Of a stretch of 64,000 bases of DNA, positions 1 to 10,412 are shown piece after piece. Every line of letters starts with the position of its first letter. Position 1 is the first letter of the stretch. The stretch comes from Aestuariimicrobium ganziense (lineage in GTDB: Bacteria > Actinomycetota > Actinomycetes > Propionibacteriales > Propionibacteriaceae). The position numbers were made by a program, and so were the translations under genes. The stretch is taken from positions 186,001 to 250,000 of the forward strand of contig NZ_JACYIZ010000005.1 in NCBI RefSeq assembly GCF_015352975.1. The letters are read 5' to 3'. The notes below the pieces were generated by a model. That model had not been told where the DNA came from, made no database searches, and saw only the letters and a program-made list of their open reading frames with translations.

Positions 1-320
1 CCTTGGTGACCAGCGGGCAGGTGGCGTCAATGGCCTTCAGACCACGCTCGGACGCCTCGGCGTGCACCGCCGGCGACACCCCATGGGCGCTGAACACCAC
101 TGTGGCACCCAGCGGCACCTCGTCGAGTTCCTCGACGAAGATCGCGCCACGCTGCTCGAGTCTCTCGACCACGTGCTTGTTGTGGACGATCTGCTTGCGC
201 ACGTACACCGGGGCCCCGTACAGGCCGAGGGCCTTCTCGACGGTGATCACGGCACGGTCGACGCCCGCGCAGTACCCACGGGGGGCAGCCACGACGACGC
301 GCTTGCTGGTCTCAGACATG
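1..320 (-). CDS. ispH: 4-hydroxy-3-methylbut-2-enyl diphosphate reductase, N-terminal part (cut by window start)
   Basis: IspH/LytB performs the last step of the MEP isoprenoid pathway, reducing HMBPP to IPP and DMAPP with a [4Fe-4S] cluster in the cytoplasm. The first 106 residues are present and match the family closely: [11 protein letters not shown] with the first cluster cysteine at residue 17, FSAHGVSP, and DATCP with the second cysteine at about residue 101. The 3' end lies outside the window. The ATG is preceded by TAGACT ending 7 bases upstream, so the mRNA is probably leaderless. It is divergent from xseA, the arrangement I recall for lytB2/xseA in mycobacteria. The identification is secure. 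Confidence 0.96.
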
Positions 321-327
321 CCGACCA

Positions 328-333
328 GTCTAG
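328..333 (-). promoter_or_regulatory. -10 box for leaderless ispH transcript
   Basis: TAGACT on the minus strand, followed by a 7-base gap and then the ATG of ispH. There is no Shine-Dalgarno sequence between them, so transcription should begin at the start codon. Confidence 0.7.
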
Positions 334-549
334 GTCGCCGCCCCCGAGCGGGACGAAACCGCGCTGCCGGCCTCCCTGCGGGACGCTTCCACCCGACCAG
401 GCGTTGCCACGGGCCGGACGGGCACGGGGCGGCACCGGTCTACAACGGCGTGGGTGCCATCCCCCGATCGTGCGCGTCCCACTAGCCACGTCGACCCCAC
501 ACACCACATCGGGCGCACTGCCACATCGGTCAGCGTCAGTAGCGGCCAC

Positions 550-555
550 TACGGT
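550..555 (+). promoter_or_regulatory. -10 box for leaderless xseA transcript
   Basis: TACGGT followed by 7 bases and the ATG at 563. This decides the xseA start against an open frame that runs back to about position 62. Confidence 0.7.
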
Positions 556-562
556 GGAGCCT

Positions 563-1801
563 ATGGCCATGCAGAGTTCTGCCGACCAGCCCCAACCGTT
601 GGGGCGGGTCATCGCCGCGGTCAAGGGCTGGATCGAGCGCTGCGGCTGGGTCTGGGTCGAGGCCGAGGTGACCGAACTCAATCGGCGCCCGACCGCCACC
701 CAGTTCCTCACCCTGCGTGACCGGCGCAGCGGCGACACCGCTCGCGCCACCTGCACCCGCCTGGTGCTCGAGCAGGCCGGCCCGATCGCCGATGGCACCC
801 AGGTGGCCGCCTGGGTCAAGCCGGTGCTGTGGCCCAACAACGCCAGCTTCTCGTTCGAGTGCCGCGAACTGCGTATCGTCGGCGAGGGACGCCTGCTCGC
901 CCAGATCGAGCAACTCAAGCGCAAGCTGCAGGCCGAGGGCCTGTTCGATGCCCATCGCAAGAAGCGGCTGCCGTTCCTGCCCCGCGCGATCGGCCTGGTC
1001 ACCGGCGCCAACTCCGCAGCCGAGAAGGACGTGGTGACCACCTGCCGCTCGCGCTGGCCCGGAGTCAACATTGAACTCGCCCACACCGTCGTCCAGGGCC
1101 CCGAGGCTGCTGCTCAGGTGATCGAGCAACTCCGCCGGCTGGACGCCGACCCGCGCATCGAGGTGATCGTCATCGCCCGGGGCGGCGGCTCACTCGAAGA
1201 CCTGCTTCCCTTCTCGGACGAGGGGCTGGTCCGCGCCGTGGCTGCCTGTCGCACCCCGGTGGTCAGTGCGATCGGCCACCAGAGCGACTCCCCCGTGCTC
1301 GACCTGGTCGCCGACGTGGCCGCGATCACCCCGACTGACGCCGCCAAGCGGGTGGTGCCTGACGCCGCCGAGGAGCGTGAGCGGGTCGACGTCGCCGTCA
1401 ACCGGCTGCGACGGGCCGTGGTCGCGGGCCTGGTCCGCCGTCAGGACGACCTCGACCAGCTGCGGACCCGCCCGGTGCTGCGCGATCCCACGGCCAGCTT
1501 CGCCGTTCATCACGAGCGAATCGCGCTTCTGCGCGACCGGCTCGACCGGGCGATCGAGCGCCACCTCGTCCAGGAGCAGACCGGCCTGCAGCATGCCCTC
1601 ACCCGGGTGCGGACGATGTCACCCAAGGCCACCCTCGAGCGCGGGTACGCGATCCTCGTCGACGGTGGTGGGGACGGCGTCACTTCGGTCGCACAGGTGG
1701 ACGAGGGCGACGACCTGATGGCCTACCTCGCCGACGGCACGGTGGTGCTCGAGGTACGAGAGGTCGAGGCCCACCCCGAACTGACCCAGGAAGGACACTG
1801 A
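563..1801 (+). CDS. xseA: Exodeoxyribonuclease VII large subunit
   Basis: This is the catalytic subunit of exonuclease VII, which degrades single-stranded DNA from both ends together with XseB. The protein is 412 residues, normal for the family. The N-terminal OB-fold (about residues 10-105, containing WVWVEAEVTEL) is followed by the nuclease domain with the ARGGGSLEDLLPF motif and the conserved C-terminal ATLERGYAIL segment. The frame stays open upstream, but only the ATG at 563 has a -10 box at leaderless distance and begins where family homology begins. The stop codon overlaps the xseB start by one base (TGATG), implying translational coupling and a fixed subunit supply. Confidence 0.95.
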   Translation: MAMQSSADQPQPLGRVIAAVKGWIERCGWVWVEAEVTELNRRPTATQFLTLRDRRSGDTARATCTRLVLEQAGPIADGTQVAAWVKPVLWPNNASFSFECRELRIVGEGRLLAQIEQLKRKLQAEGLFDAHRKKRLPFLPRAIGLVTGANSAAEKDVVTTCRSRWPGVNIELAHTVVQGPEAAAQVIEQLRRLDADPRIEVIVIARGGGSLEDLLPFSDEGLVRAVAACRTPVVSAIGHQSDSPVLDLVADVAAITPTDAAKRVVPDAAEERERVDVAVNRLRRAVVAGLVRRQDDLDQLRTRPVLRDPTASFAVHHERIALLRDRLDRAIERHLVQEQTGLQHALTRVRTMSPKATLERGYAILVDGGGDGVTSVAQVDEGDDLMAYLADGTVVLEVREVEAHPELTQEGH

Positions 1802-2019
1802 TGACCGATCCCGACATCAGCTACGAGCAGGCCCGCGCCGAGCTCGTCGAGGTGGTGCAGAAGCTCGAGTCCGGCGGGGTTCCGCTCGCCGAGTCGATGG
1901 AGCTGTGGCAGCGCGGTGAGCAACTCGCGGCGATCTGCCAGCAGTGGCTCGACGGCGCCAAGGCCAAGGTCGACGCCGCTCGCGCCCAGTCGCAGGCCGC
2001 CTCGCCCGACAGCGACTGA
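1801..2019 (+). CDS. xseB: Exodeoxyribonuclease VII small subunit
   Basis: A protein of 72 residues, typical for XseB. The core SYEQARAELVEVVQKLESGG followed by PLAESMELWQRGEQL is the family signature, a helical hairpin that binds XseA. It overlaps the xseA stop by one base and has no promoter of its own, so it should be made only from the xseA mRNA. The last dozen residues are Ala/Ser/Asp-rich and probably disordered. Confidence 0.95.
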   Translation: MTDPDISYEQARAELVEVVQKLESGGVPLAESMELWQRGEQLAAICQQWLDGAKAKVDAARAQSQAASPDSD

Positions 2020-2021
2020 GC

Positions 2022-2570
2022 TCAGCCCTCGCTGAGCATGCCGGCGAAGGTGACCAGCGCCTCGGCGTCGTGATCTGCGGCCAGCAGCACCGTCGAATCC
2101 CCCACGGCACGACTCAGGTAGTGGGTGCGGCCGTCGGCCGAGACCCACTTCGTCCACGTGTGGTCTTTGACCCTCACCGTGCCGTCCTCGCGCCCGTCAC
2201 GCATCACAGCTCGCAGCCATGCGGCAGCCGGGGCGTCGCTCTGCTTCAGCGACAGGTGCTGCTGGTTGTCGTCCAGCAGTCCCAGTGACCACTCGTGACC
2301 GGCGAGCGACCGGTCCCCGACCTGTTGGCCGGGCTTGTGCCAGTAGGTCGAGGTGGCGCGCCAACTCGCCGGCACCTCGGTCGGCGCCATCACCGGGAAG
2401 TCGGCCTCGGCGCGTGCGGTGGCCACCGCCGCCTTCCAGTCGAGGTTCTCCAGCGGAGGCTCGTCCGGTTCACGGGTGAAGAACCACGAGATCAGCAGGA
2501 TCGGCACCAACAGCACCGCCATCGAGAGCAGCATGTCGCGTGCGCTCGCACGAGGGTTGTAGCCGGCCAC
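2022..2570 (-). CDS. DUF4245 membrane-anchored protein
   Basis: A protein of 182 residues beginning with a GTG. One transmembrane segment near residues 16-32 (MLLSMAVLLVPILLISWFF) is followed by an extracytoplasmic domain of the actinobacterial DUF4245 family, whose function is unknown. Family features seen include the WRATSTYWH block and the late TLLAADHDAEALVTFAGML region. The frame continues upstream to 2777, but that would run through the divergent gene's start. The GTG at 2570 has CAGAAT ending 6 bases upstream on the minus strand. It converges with xseB two bases away. Family assignment is confident. Confidence 0.85.
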   Translation of the reverse strand: MAGYNPRASARDMLLSMAVLLVPILLISWFFTREPDEPPLENLDWKAAVATARAEADFPVMAPTEVPASWRATSTYWHKPGQQVGDRSLAGHEWSLGLLDDNQQHLSLKQSDAPAAAWLRAVMRDGREDGTVRVKDHTWTKWVSADGRTHYLSRAVGDSTVLLAADHDAEALVTFAGMLSEG

Positions 2571-2666
2571 CCGTGCATTCTGCCCGCACCGGTGGCGGCT
2601 GGACGAATCCGAGCCTCGCCCAGAGATCGCCAGCCCAGGAGATCTGGGACGGTTGGGCGCGCTGCC

Positions 2667-2672
2667 TACGAT
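2667..2672 (+). promoter_or_regulatory. -10 box for leaderless spermidine synthase-like gene
   Basis: TACGAT followed by 6 bases and a GTG at 2679. The downstream ATG at 2688 is the alternative start. Confidence 0.6.
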
Positions 2673-2678
2673 GGGTCC

Positions 2679-3356
2679 GTGGTGGGCATGGAGCAGGTCG
2701 TCGAGCTGGGTCGCGACGACACCGATGGCTTCGAGATCTGCCTGCGCCGACGCGAAGCGGACAACCTGATCGTCCACGAGCTCATCGTCAACGGCGCCTT
2801 CGCGATGGACTCGGTGGACCCCACCTCCGAGATGGCACTCGCAGATCTGGTCGATCCCGGTTCGGAACGCGTCCTGGTCGGCGGGCTCGGCCTCGGCATC
2901 ACTGCCGGACGACTGCTCGACCGGTGCCCCGGGGCCTGGCTCGAGGTGGTGGAACTGTCGTCGGCGCTGATCGGTTGGGCGCGACAGAGCCTCACCCCTG
3001 ACCTCGCGCGGGTCGCGACCTCATCCCGGGTCGACCTCGTGCACGCCGACATCGCCGACGCCCTGAGCGGGACCACTGAGCGTCCGTGGGACGCGATCCT
3101 GCTCGACGTCGACAACGGCCCGGACTTCCTCATCCACCAGCACAATGCCGGCCTCTACGGCCACACCATGCTGCAGCGAGCGGCTTCCCAGCTCGCACCT
3201 GATGGTCTGTTGGCGCTGTGGTGCCAGCACCGCAGTGAACCGCTCGCCCAAGCCCTCACCGAACTGCCCGGCCGAAGCGGCATCGAGGAGGTCAGGATCG
3301 AGCGTGAGGGACGAGTGCTCGACCAGGCCATCCACTGGCTGCGCTGGCCGGGTTGA
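2679..3356 (+). CDS. Spermidine synthase-like methyltransferase-fold protein
   Basis: A protein of 225 residues resembling the stand-alone Rossmann domain of spermidine synthases. The glycine-rich segment VLVGGLGLGITAG binds the decarboxylated SAM or SAM-type ligand, VELSSALIGWA ends strand 2 with its acidic residue, and AILLDVDNGPDFL is the loop carrying the catalytic-type Asp. Actinobacteria often have such short homologues whose substrate is unproven, so I do not call it SpeE. The GTG at 2679 is chosen because of the leaderless -10 box; an ATG three codons later is possible. It is divergent from the DUF4245 gene. Confidence 0.8.
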   Translation: MVGMEQVVELGRDDTDGFEICLRRREADNLIVHELIVNGAFAMDSVDPTSEMALADLVDPGSERVLVGGLGLGITAGRLLDRCPGAWLEVVELSSALIGWARQSLTPDLARVATSSRVDLVHADIADALSGTTERPWDAILLDVDNGPDFLIHQHNAGLYGHTMLQRAASQLAPDGLLALWCQHRSEPLAQALTELPGRSGIEEVRIEREGRVLDQAIHWLRWPG

Positions 3357-3377
3357 GCTGGCCCGACTGAACGAGCC

Positions 3378-3731
3378 TCAGCCCCAGCCCAGTTCGTGCA
3401 GCCGCTCGTCCTCGATGCCGAAGTGGTGAGCGATCTCGTGGACGACGGTGATGGTGATCTCGTCGACCAGGTCGTCACGGTCCTCACACATCCGGGTCAA
3501 GGGTCCGCGGTAGATGAAGATCCGGTCGGGAAGCACCCCGGCGTAGTGGCTGTCACGCTCGGTCAGCGGCACGCCCTCGTACAACCCGAGCAGGCCGGGG
3601 TCGTCAGGTGGGGGCTCGTCCTCGACCAGCACCACGCAGTTGTCGACCAGGTCGAGCAGTTCGTCCGGCACCTGGTCGAGGGCGTCCTCGACGCAGGCGT
3701 CGAACTCGTCGTCACTGATCTCGACCGGCAC
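3378..3731 (-). CDS. Minimal zinc metallopeptidase (PF06262 family)
   Basis: A protein of 117 residues with a VVHEIAHHFGI motif near the C-terminus, the HExxHxxG zinc site of the zincin-like DUF1025/PF06262 family. The N-terminal half is acidic. These are small cytoplasmic proteins with unknown substrates. The GTG start has AAGGA about 9 bases upstream and sits 12 bases after the GH130 gene, so the two are probably one transcript. Confidence 0.85.
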   Translation of the reverse strand: MPVEISDDEFDACVEDALDQVPDELLDLVDNCVVLVEDEPPPDDPGLLGLYEGVPLTERDSHYAGVLPDRIFIYRGPLTRMCEDRDDLVDEITITVVHEIAHHFGIEDERLHELGWG

Positions 3732-3743
3732 GCCTGCGGTCCT

Positions 3744-4811
3744 TCAGACCCGCTCGACCCGGGCCACGCCGATGGCCTGGTCGGCCATGCCGTAGAACAC
3801 CCAGGTGACGCCGTCGACCTCGAGCACGCCGGTGGGGAAGACGACGTTGCCGACCACACCGACCCGCTCGTCCTCGGTCTCGGGCACCAGCAGCGGTTCG
3901 GCGCTTCGGGCAACGACCACGCTCGGGTCGTCGGCGTCGAGGATCAGTCCGCCGGCGACGTAGCGGACCTCCTTCTGTGGCTCGAACGGGTTCTTGCTCA
4001 TCGAACCCGACACCCCGTGGTAGAAGGTGAGCCAGCCCTCGTCCACCCGGATCGGGGGCGTGCCACCACCGATCTTGAGCGACTCCCACTCGTACTCGCA
4101 CGAGACGATCTCGCGGTGTCCCCACGGGCGGCACAGGGCGTTGAGGTCGGCCTGGGCGTCGGCGAGGCGCACGTACGACAACCAGATCGCCTCGCGCTCG
4201 TCGTCGACCCCGGTGGGCAGCGGCGGGGTCTGGTCACCGACGGCCATCGACAGGTCCCACATCGGGCGGTGCATGAAGCCCAGGCACGGCGTGCCGTCAG
4301 GCCCGGTCACCGCCTCGGGGAAGAAGGCCAGGTCCTTGTTGGGGAACAGGTTCATGTCGGTGTCGAGCGCGTCGTCGTAGGCGAACTGCACCGGGCCGAG
4401 CCGGCGCCACTCGACCGCGTCGGACGACACCGCCAGCGCCGCCTTCGGGCCGTACGGGCCGTAGGCGACATAGGCCATCACGTACTGCCCGAGCGCCTCG
4501 ATCCGGGTCACCCGGGGATCCTCGACGCCACCGTGGTGGGTGCCGTGCTCCCAGCCGCGATCGGGCGCCAACAACACTCCTTTGCGCTGCACGCCGGTCG
4601 GTACACCGTCGGTGATCTCGACCTCGGCCAGGCCGATCCTCGAGTAGTTGCCCTTCGACACGATCCGCGGGTACAGCAGCGGGGTGCCGTCGGGGGCGGT
4701 GGCCGAAGCCGGGTTGAGCACCCCCTCGACCTCGAACGTGTCGTCCCGGTCGGGACGCATCACCACGCCGGTGCGGACGAGGCGGTAGGGGAAGTCGGCA
4801 GACTGCGACAT
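3744..4811 (-). CDS. Glycoside hydrolase family 130 phosphorylase
   Basis: A protein of 355 residues with the GH130 five-bladed beta-propeller pattern: EGVLNPA near residue 29, GVEDPR at 95-100, and a late HGVSGS region. GH130 enzymes phosphorolyse beta-mannosides such as mannosyl-glucose, mannosyl-GlcNAc or mannooligosaccharides in the cytoplasm. The exact substrate cannot be read here. No sugar transporter or other mannan gene is adjacent, unusual for a dedicated catabolic enzyme, although two carbohydrate enzymes further along the window are decayed. The ATG has a GAGGA ribosome binding site. Confidence 0.9.
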   Translation of the reverse strand: MSQSADFPYRLVRTGVVMRPDRDDTFEVEGVLNPASATAPDGTPLLYPRIVSKGNYSRIGLAEVEITDGVPTGVQRKGVLLAPDRGWEHGTHHGGVEDPRVTRIEALGQYVMAYVAYGPYGPKAALAVSSDAVEWRRLGPVQFAYDDALDTDMNLFPNKDLAFFPEAVTGPDGTPCLGFMHRPMWDLSMAVGDQTPPLPTGVDDEREAIWLSYVRLADAQADLNALCRPWGHREIVSCEYEWESLKIGGGTPPIRVDEGWLTFYHGVSGSMSKNPFEPQKEVRYVAGGLILDADDPSVVVARSAEPLLVPETEDERVGVVGNVVFPTGVLEVDGVTWVFYGMADQAIGVARVERV

Positions 4812-4935
4812 GGATCCTCTTCGAGGGGTCGTGAACGGTGGGGGTCAGGGGGTGGAGCACAAGTCAACCACCACCCCGACACGACCCGCGACCCCGACCG
4901 AGACCAGCCCACGTCGACCAAATCAGGGTGACGAC

Positions 4936-6312
4936 TCAGATCGCGTCCTCCAGCATCTCGGTGACCAGCGCGGCGATCGGCGAGCGCTCCGAGCGGGTCA
5001 GGGTCACGTGGGCGAACAGCGGGTTGCCCTTGAGCCGCTCGACCACCGCCGCGACACCGTCATGGCGCCCGACCCGCAGGTTGTCTCGCTGGGCGATGTC
5101 GTGGGTGAGCACCACGCGCGAGTTCTGCCCGATCCGACTGAGCACCGTCAGCAGTACGTTGCGCTCCAGCGACTGGGCCTCGTCGACGATCACGAACGCG
5201 TCGTGCAGCGAGCGTCCACGAATGTGGGTCAGCGGCAGCACCTCGAGCATGTTCTGCTCCATGATCTCGTCGACCACGTACTTGTTGGCGTGGGCCGACA
5301 GGGTGTCGAACACCGCCTGCCCCCAGGGCGCCATCTTCTCGTTCTCGCCGCCCGGCAGGTAGCCCAGATCCTGCCCGCCGACCGCGAACAGCGGCCGGAA
5401 CACCATCACCTTGCTGAAGAGTCGGCGCTCCAGCACCTGCTCCAGACCCGCGCACAGCGCCAGGGCCGACTTGCCGGTGCCGGCTCGTCCGCCCAGCGAC
5501 ACGATCCCGATCGAGGGGTCCATCAGCAGTTCCAGCGCCACCCGCTGCTCGGCCGATCGTCCGTGCAGCCCGAACGCCTCCCGATCGGACTTCACCAGCC
5601 TCACGTCGCCGTTGCTGAGCTTGCGGGCCAACGCCGAACCACCGGGAGCGTGCAGCACCAGGCCGGTGTGCACGGGCAGGTCGTCGGCGGCCTCGACGAT
5701 CGCGGTCTGTTCCTTGTAGAGGTCGTCAATCACGTCGTCGGTGACGTCGAGTTCGGCCATTCCGGTCCAGCCGGAGTCGACGGCCAGTTCGGCCCGGTAC
5801 TCCTGGGCGAGCAGGCCGACCGACGAAGCCTTGACCCGCATCGGCAGGTCCTTGCTGACCACCACGACGTGGCGTCCCTCAGCCTGGTAGTTCAGCGCCA
5901 CCGCCAGGATCCGGGTGTCGTTGTCGGCCAGCCGGAAGCCCAGCGGCAGCCGCTCAGGATCGGTGTGGTTGAGCTCGATGTGCAACATGCCGCCCTGGTC
6001 GGTGACCTGGACCGGAATGTCGAGTCGTCCGTGCTCCACGCGCAGGTCGTCGAGCAGACGCAGGGCGCTACGCGCGAAGTAGCCCAGTTCTGGATGGTGG
6101 CGTTTGGCCTCGAGTTCGGTGATCACCACCACGGGCAGGATGATCTCGTGCTCGGCGAACCGCAGCAGGGCCTTCGGGTCGCTGAGCAACACCGAGGTGT
6201 CGATCACGTAGCTGGTCAGCTGTGTCGCCGACTCGGTGTGGCGGGCCACCCCAGTCTGCTGGTCGCCAGCGGTGGTGGCCTCGTCCAGATGGGGGTGAGC
6301 GCTGTCGAGCAC
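4936..6312 (-). CDS. PIN domain plus PhoH-like ATPase (PhoH2 type)
   Basis: A protein of 458 residues. The N-terminal PIN ribonuclease domain (about residues 35-170) shows [12 protein letters not shown] and VVITELEA acidic positions. The C-terminal PhoH helicase/ATPase domain has Walker [10 protein letters not shown] (about 274-282) and Walker [10 protein letters not shown]. This PIN-PhoH2 architecture is known in mycobacteria as a sequence-specific RNA helicase/RNase. The GTG at 6312 is chosen because GAAGGA lies just upstream; an in-frame ATG at 6351 would add 13 residues. The upstream gap 6313-6501 shows nothing definite beyond a possible -10. Confidence 0.92.
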   Translation of the reverse strand: MLDSAHPHLDEATTAGDQQTGVARHTESATQLTSYVIDTSVLLSDPKALLRFAEHEIILPVVVITELEAKRHHPELGYFARSALRLLDDLRVEHGRLDIPVQVTDQGGMLHIELNHTDPERLPLGFRLADNDTRILAVALNYQAEGRHVVVVSKDLPMRVKASSVGLLAQEYRAELAVDSGWTGMAELDVTDDVIDDLYKEQTAIVEAADDLPVHTGLVLHAPGGSALARKLSNGDVRLVKSDREAFGLHGRSAEQRVALELLMDPSIGIVSLGGRAGTGKSALALCAGLEQVLERRLFSKVMVFRPLFAVGGQDLGYLPGGENEKMAPWGQAVFDTLSAHANKYVVDEIMEQNMLEVLPLTHIRGRSLHDAFVIVDEAQSLERNVLLTVLSRIGQNSRVVLTHDIAQRDNLRVGRHDGVAAVVERLKGNPLFAHVTLTRSERSPIAALVTEMLEDAI

Positions 6313-6501
6313 GGATGATCCTTCCCTCGCCGCCGGTGCGGAGGGATCCACACCTGGCCGTGCGGTGCGTCATTCCTGCGTGGCGGGAGCTACCCGGGGA
6401 AGGTGGCCATGGGGCCTGGCGTGCAGCGCTCCCTGCCAGTGACGCTAGGACGAGCCGGTGCGCAGCCGAGTGCGCCACGCCGAGGATTCACCCACACTTC
6501 A

Positions 6502-6517
6502 CCCACCAGTGGGTGGG
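6502..6517 (-). terminator. Hairpin downstream of trhA
   Basis: CCCACC paired with GGTGGG across a 4-base loop, immediately after the trhA stop. It is short and lacks a T-run, so it is a weak terminator candidate. Confidence 0.35.
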
Positions 6518-6526
6518 CCAGGCAGG

Positions 6527-7258
6527 TCAGCGCACGGTGGCGAGGACGATCGCGGTGAAGTGACAGGCGGCCGCGACCACGGTGCAGCTGTGGAAGATCT
6601 CGTGGAAGCCGAACCAGGTCGGCCACGGGTCGGGACGCTTGCGGGCATAGACCAGCGCACCGACGGTGTAGACCAGTCCCCCGGCCACGATCAGGGCGAC
6701 CACCAGGGGGCCACCAGCCGTCCAGAACTGCCCCATCCAGCCCACGGCCGCCCAGCCCATGGCGACGTAGAGCAGCGTGTAGAGCCAGCGCGGGGCACCC
6801 AGCCACAGCACCCGGAACGCCACGCCCAGCAGCGCCGCCGACCAGATCAGGGTGAGCAGCACGACCCGTGATCGTCCCTCGAGCAGTTGCACCGTGAGCG
6901 GGGTGTAGGTGCCGGCGATGAACACGAAGATGTTGGCGTGGTCGACCCGGCGGAACACTGCCCCGACCCGGTCGGTCCAGTGGCCGCGGTGGTACAGGGC
7001 GCTGTGGCCGAACAGGGCCAGCGAGGCGAGCAGGTAGACCGCGGCGGCGGCTCGTCCACCGAGCGTCGGAGTGATCACCAGCAGGGTGAGCCCACCGAAC
7101 AGGGTGATCGGGGCCATCACGGTGTGCAGCCAGCCGCGCAGCTTGGGCTTGACCGCCTCGACGGCACGCTCGACGGCCTCGGGAATCTGGCTCGGGTCGG
7201 GCAGCGAGGGACGACGGGTCGTCCGGGCTGGACGCTGGTCGTGGGGTGCTGCACTCAC
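6527..7258 (-). CDS. trhA: TrhA/hemolysin III family membrane protein
   Basis: A protein of 243 residues with about seven hydrophobic segments from residue 40 onward, the PAQR/hemolysin III fold. Conserved histidines appear in GHSALYHRG (second segment), RRVDHANIF and WFGFHEIFHSC near the C-terminus, matching the putative metal site of the family. The physiological role in bacteria is linked to membrane homeostasis; haemolysis is not established. The GTG at 7258 has TAGCGT seven bases upstream on the minus strand, inside the palindrome at 7259-7282. It is divergent from uppS, as I recall for Rv1085c/Rv1086. Confidence 0.88.
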   Translation of the reverse strand: MSAAPHDQRPARTTRRPSLPDPSQIPEAVERAVEAVKPKLRGWLHTVMAPITLFGGLTLLVITPTLGGRAAAAVYLLASLALFGHSALYHRGHWTDRVGAVFRRVDHANIFVFIAGTYTPLTVQLLEGRSRVVLLTLIWSAALLGVAFRVLWLGAPRWLYTLLYVAMGWAAVGWMGQFWTAGGPLVVALIVAGGLVYTVGALVYARKRPDPWPTWFGFHEIFHSCTVVAAACHFTAIVLATVR

Positions 7259-7282
7259 GAAACCTACGCTACCGTAGGTTTC
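7259..7282. promoter_or_regulatory. Perfect inverted repeat, probable operator between trhA and uppS
   Basis: Ten-base arms GAAACCTACG and CGTAGGTTTC separated by CTAC. It begins one base upstream of the trhA GTG and contains that gene's -10 box. A dimeric repressor of the TetR type bound here would block trhA directly and could also affect uppS, whose -10 box lies 30 bases away. No regulator gene is adjacent. Confidence 0.6.
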
Positions 7283-7312
7283 TCGGCAGACCAAGATCCC
7301 CACCCCGATGGA

Positions 7313-7318
7313 TAGGCT
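7313..7318 (+). promoter_or_regulatory. -10 box for leaderless uppS transcript
   Basis: TAGGCT followed by 7 bases and the ATG at 7326. This favours ATG 7326 over the in-frame ATG at 7308, which lies upstream of the box. Confidence 0.7.
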
Positions 7319-7325
7319 GTGCGGC

Positions 7326-8135
7326 ATGTCTCGCTGGGAGCGGTTCAAGGAGGTCGTCGACCGCCTGCATCCCTCGAACCTGCTCTACAGCACCTACGAG
7401 GCACGGCTGCTGGCCGAACTCGATCCCGACCGCCTCCCCCGCCACGTCGCGGTGCAGGCCGACGGCAACCGGCGCTGGGCCAAGCTCAACGCCCCCCACC
7501 AACCGCTGCTCACCGGCTACCGCGCCGGGGGGGAGAAGATCGCCGAGTTCTGCGACTGGTGCGACGAGGTCGGCATCCAGGTGGTGACGCTGTGGGTGCT
7601 GTCGACCGACAACTTCAAGCGTTCCGGCGAGGACGAGGTGGGCCCGATCCTGGTCGCGATCCGTGAACTGGTCGACCGGCTGGTACGCCACCCCGACTGG
7701 CGGGTCAAGGCGGTGGGTGATCCCTCGCTGCTGCCCGACGACTTCGCCGACCACCTGCGTGAGGCCGAGGCCGCCACCGCCGGACGAGCCGGCATGCACA
7801 TCAACATCGCCGTCGGTTACGGCGGACGCCACGAACTGCGTGACGCGGTGCGCTCGCTGCTGGCCGACGAGTCGGCCAAGGGCAACACCCTGGAGCACCT
7901 GGCCGAGACCCTCGAGATCGACCAGATCTCGGGCCACCTCTACACCAAGGGCCAGCCCGATCCCGACCTGATCATCCGCACCAGCGGTGAGCAGCGGATG
8001 TCGGGCTTCCTGATGTGGCAGAGCGCGCACAGCGAGTTCTACTTCTGCGAGGCGCTGTGGCCCGACTTCCGCAAGGTCGACTTCATCCGGGCGCTGCGCT
8101 CCTACGCCGCCCGTGAGCGCCGCTACGGGCGCTGA
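7326..8135 (+). CDS. uppS: Isoprenyl transferase, short-chain (Z)-prenyl diphosphate synthase type
   Basis: A protein of 269 residues of the cis-prenyltransferase family. QADGNRRWA carries the catalytic Asp at residue 46, and RTSGEQRMSGFL with SEFYF forms the C-terminal substrate site. The wording EFCDWCDEVGIQVVTLWVLSTDN is closer to the mycobacterial Z-farnesyl diphosphate synthase (Rv1086) than to the long-chain decaprenyl enzyme, and the neighbours match Rv1080c-Rv1086. It probably makes a short Z-prenyl primer for the longer polyprenyl carrier lipid. Chain length is inference. It converges with the DUF255 gene 18 bases downstream. Confidence 0.9.
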   Translation: MSRWERFKEVVDRLHPSNLLYSTYEARLLAELDPDRLPRHVAVQADGNRRWAKLNAPHQPLLTGYRAGGEKIAEFCDWCDEVGIQVVTLWVLSTDNFKRSGEDEVGPILVAIRELVDRLVRHPDWRVKAVGDPSLLPDDFADHLREAEAATAGRAGMHINIAVGYGGRHELRDAVRSLLADESAKGNTLEHLAETLEIDQISGHLYTKGQPDPDLIIRTSGEQRMSGFLMWQSAHSEFYFCEALWPDFRKVDFIRALRSYAARERRYGR

Positions 8136-8153
8136 GCACCGACCCGCAGCGAG

Positions 8154-10184
<2,031 letters not shown>

Positions 10185-10191
10185 GCCCGAG

Positions 10192-10197
10192 AGCCTA
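10192..10197 (-). promoter_or_regulatory. -10 box for leaderless DUF255 gene
   Basis: TAGGCT on the minus strand, then 7 bases, then the ATG at 10184. It overlaps the 3' end of the small membrane protein gene. Confidence 0.6.
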
Positions 10198-10380
10198 GTC
10201 GGAGCGCTTGGCGGGCTCCTCGTCCGCTGTCACGGGCGCCGCGGCGTCGTCCTCGGTCAGCGGCAGTTCGATCCGGCGGACGTGGCGACGCAGGCTCAGG
10301 TAGCCGATGAACACCAGGGTGAAGAGCACCACGAAGGTGAGGAAGCTCAGCAGGCCGGCACCGATCTCGAGGACGATCAC
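10195..10380 (-). CDS. Small single-pass membrane protein
   Basis: A protein of 61 residues: one hydrophobic helix (about residues 5-28, with [19 protein letters not shown]), a basic stretch RRHVRRIEL on the cytoplasmic side and an acidic tail. No enzymatic motif is visible. It occupies the position of Rv1083 in the block shared with mycobacteria. The GTG at 10380 has TAGCGT seven bases upstream on the minus strand; a GTG three codons earlier is possible. Function is unknown. Confidence 0.7.
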   Translation of the reverse strand: MIVLEIGAGLLSFLTFVVLFTLVFIGYLSLRRHVRRIELPLTEDDAAAPVTADEEPAKRSD

Positions 10381-10412
10381 GGCTCTCACGCTACTCCGCC
10401 GGGCGAGGTTCG

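Noticed and set aside
62-562. Long in-frame extension upstream of xseA
   Set aside because: It crosses the divergent ispH promoter, has no start signal and lies outside the XseA homology; the leaderless ATG at 563 fits better.
2295-2678. Open frame extending the spermidine synthase-like gene upstream
   Set aside because: It overlaps the DUF4245 gene on the other strand and has no promoter or ribosome binding site; high GC keeps frames open by chance.
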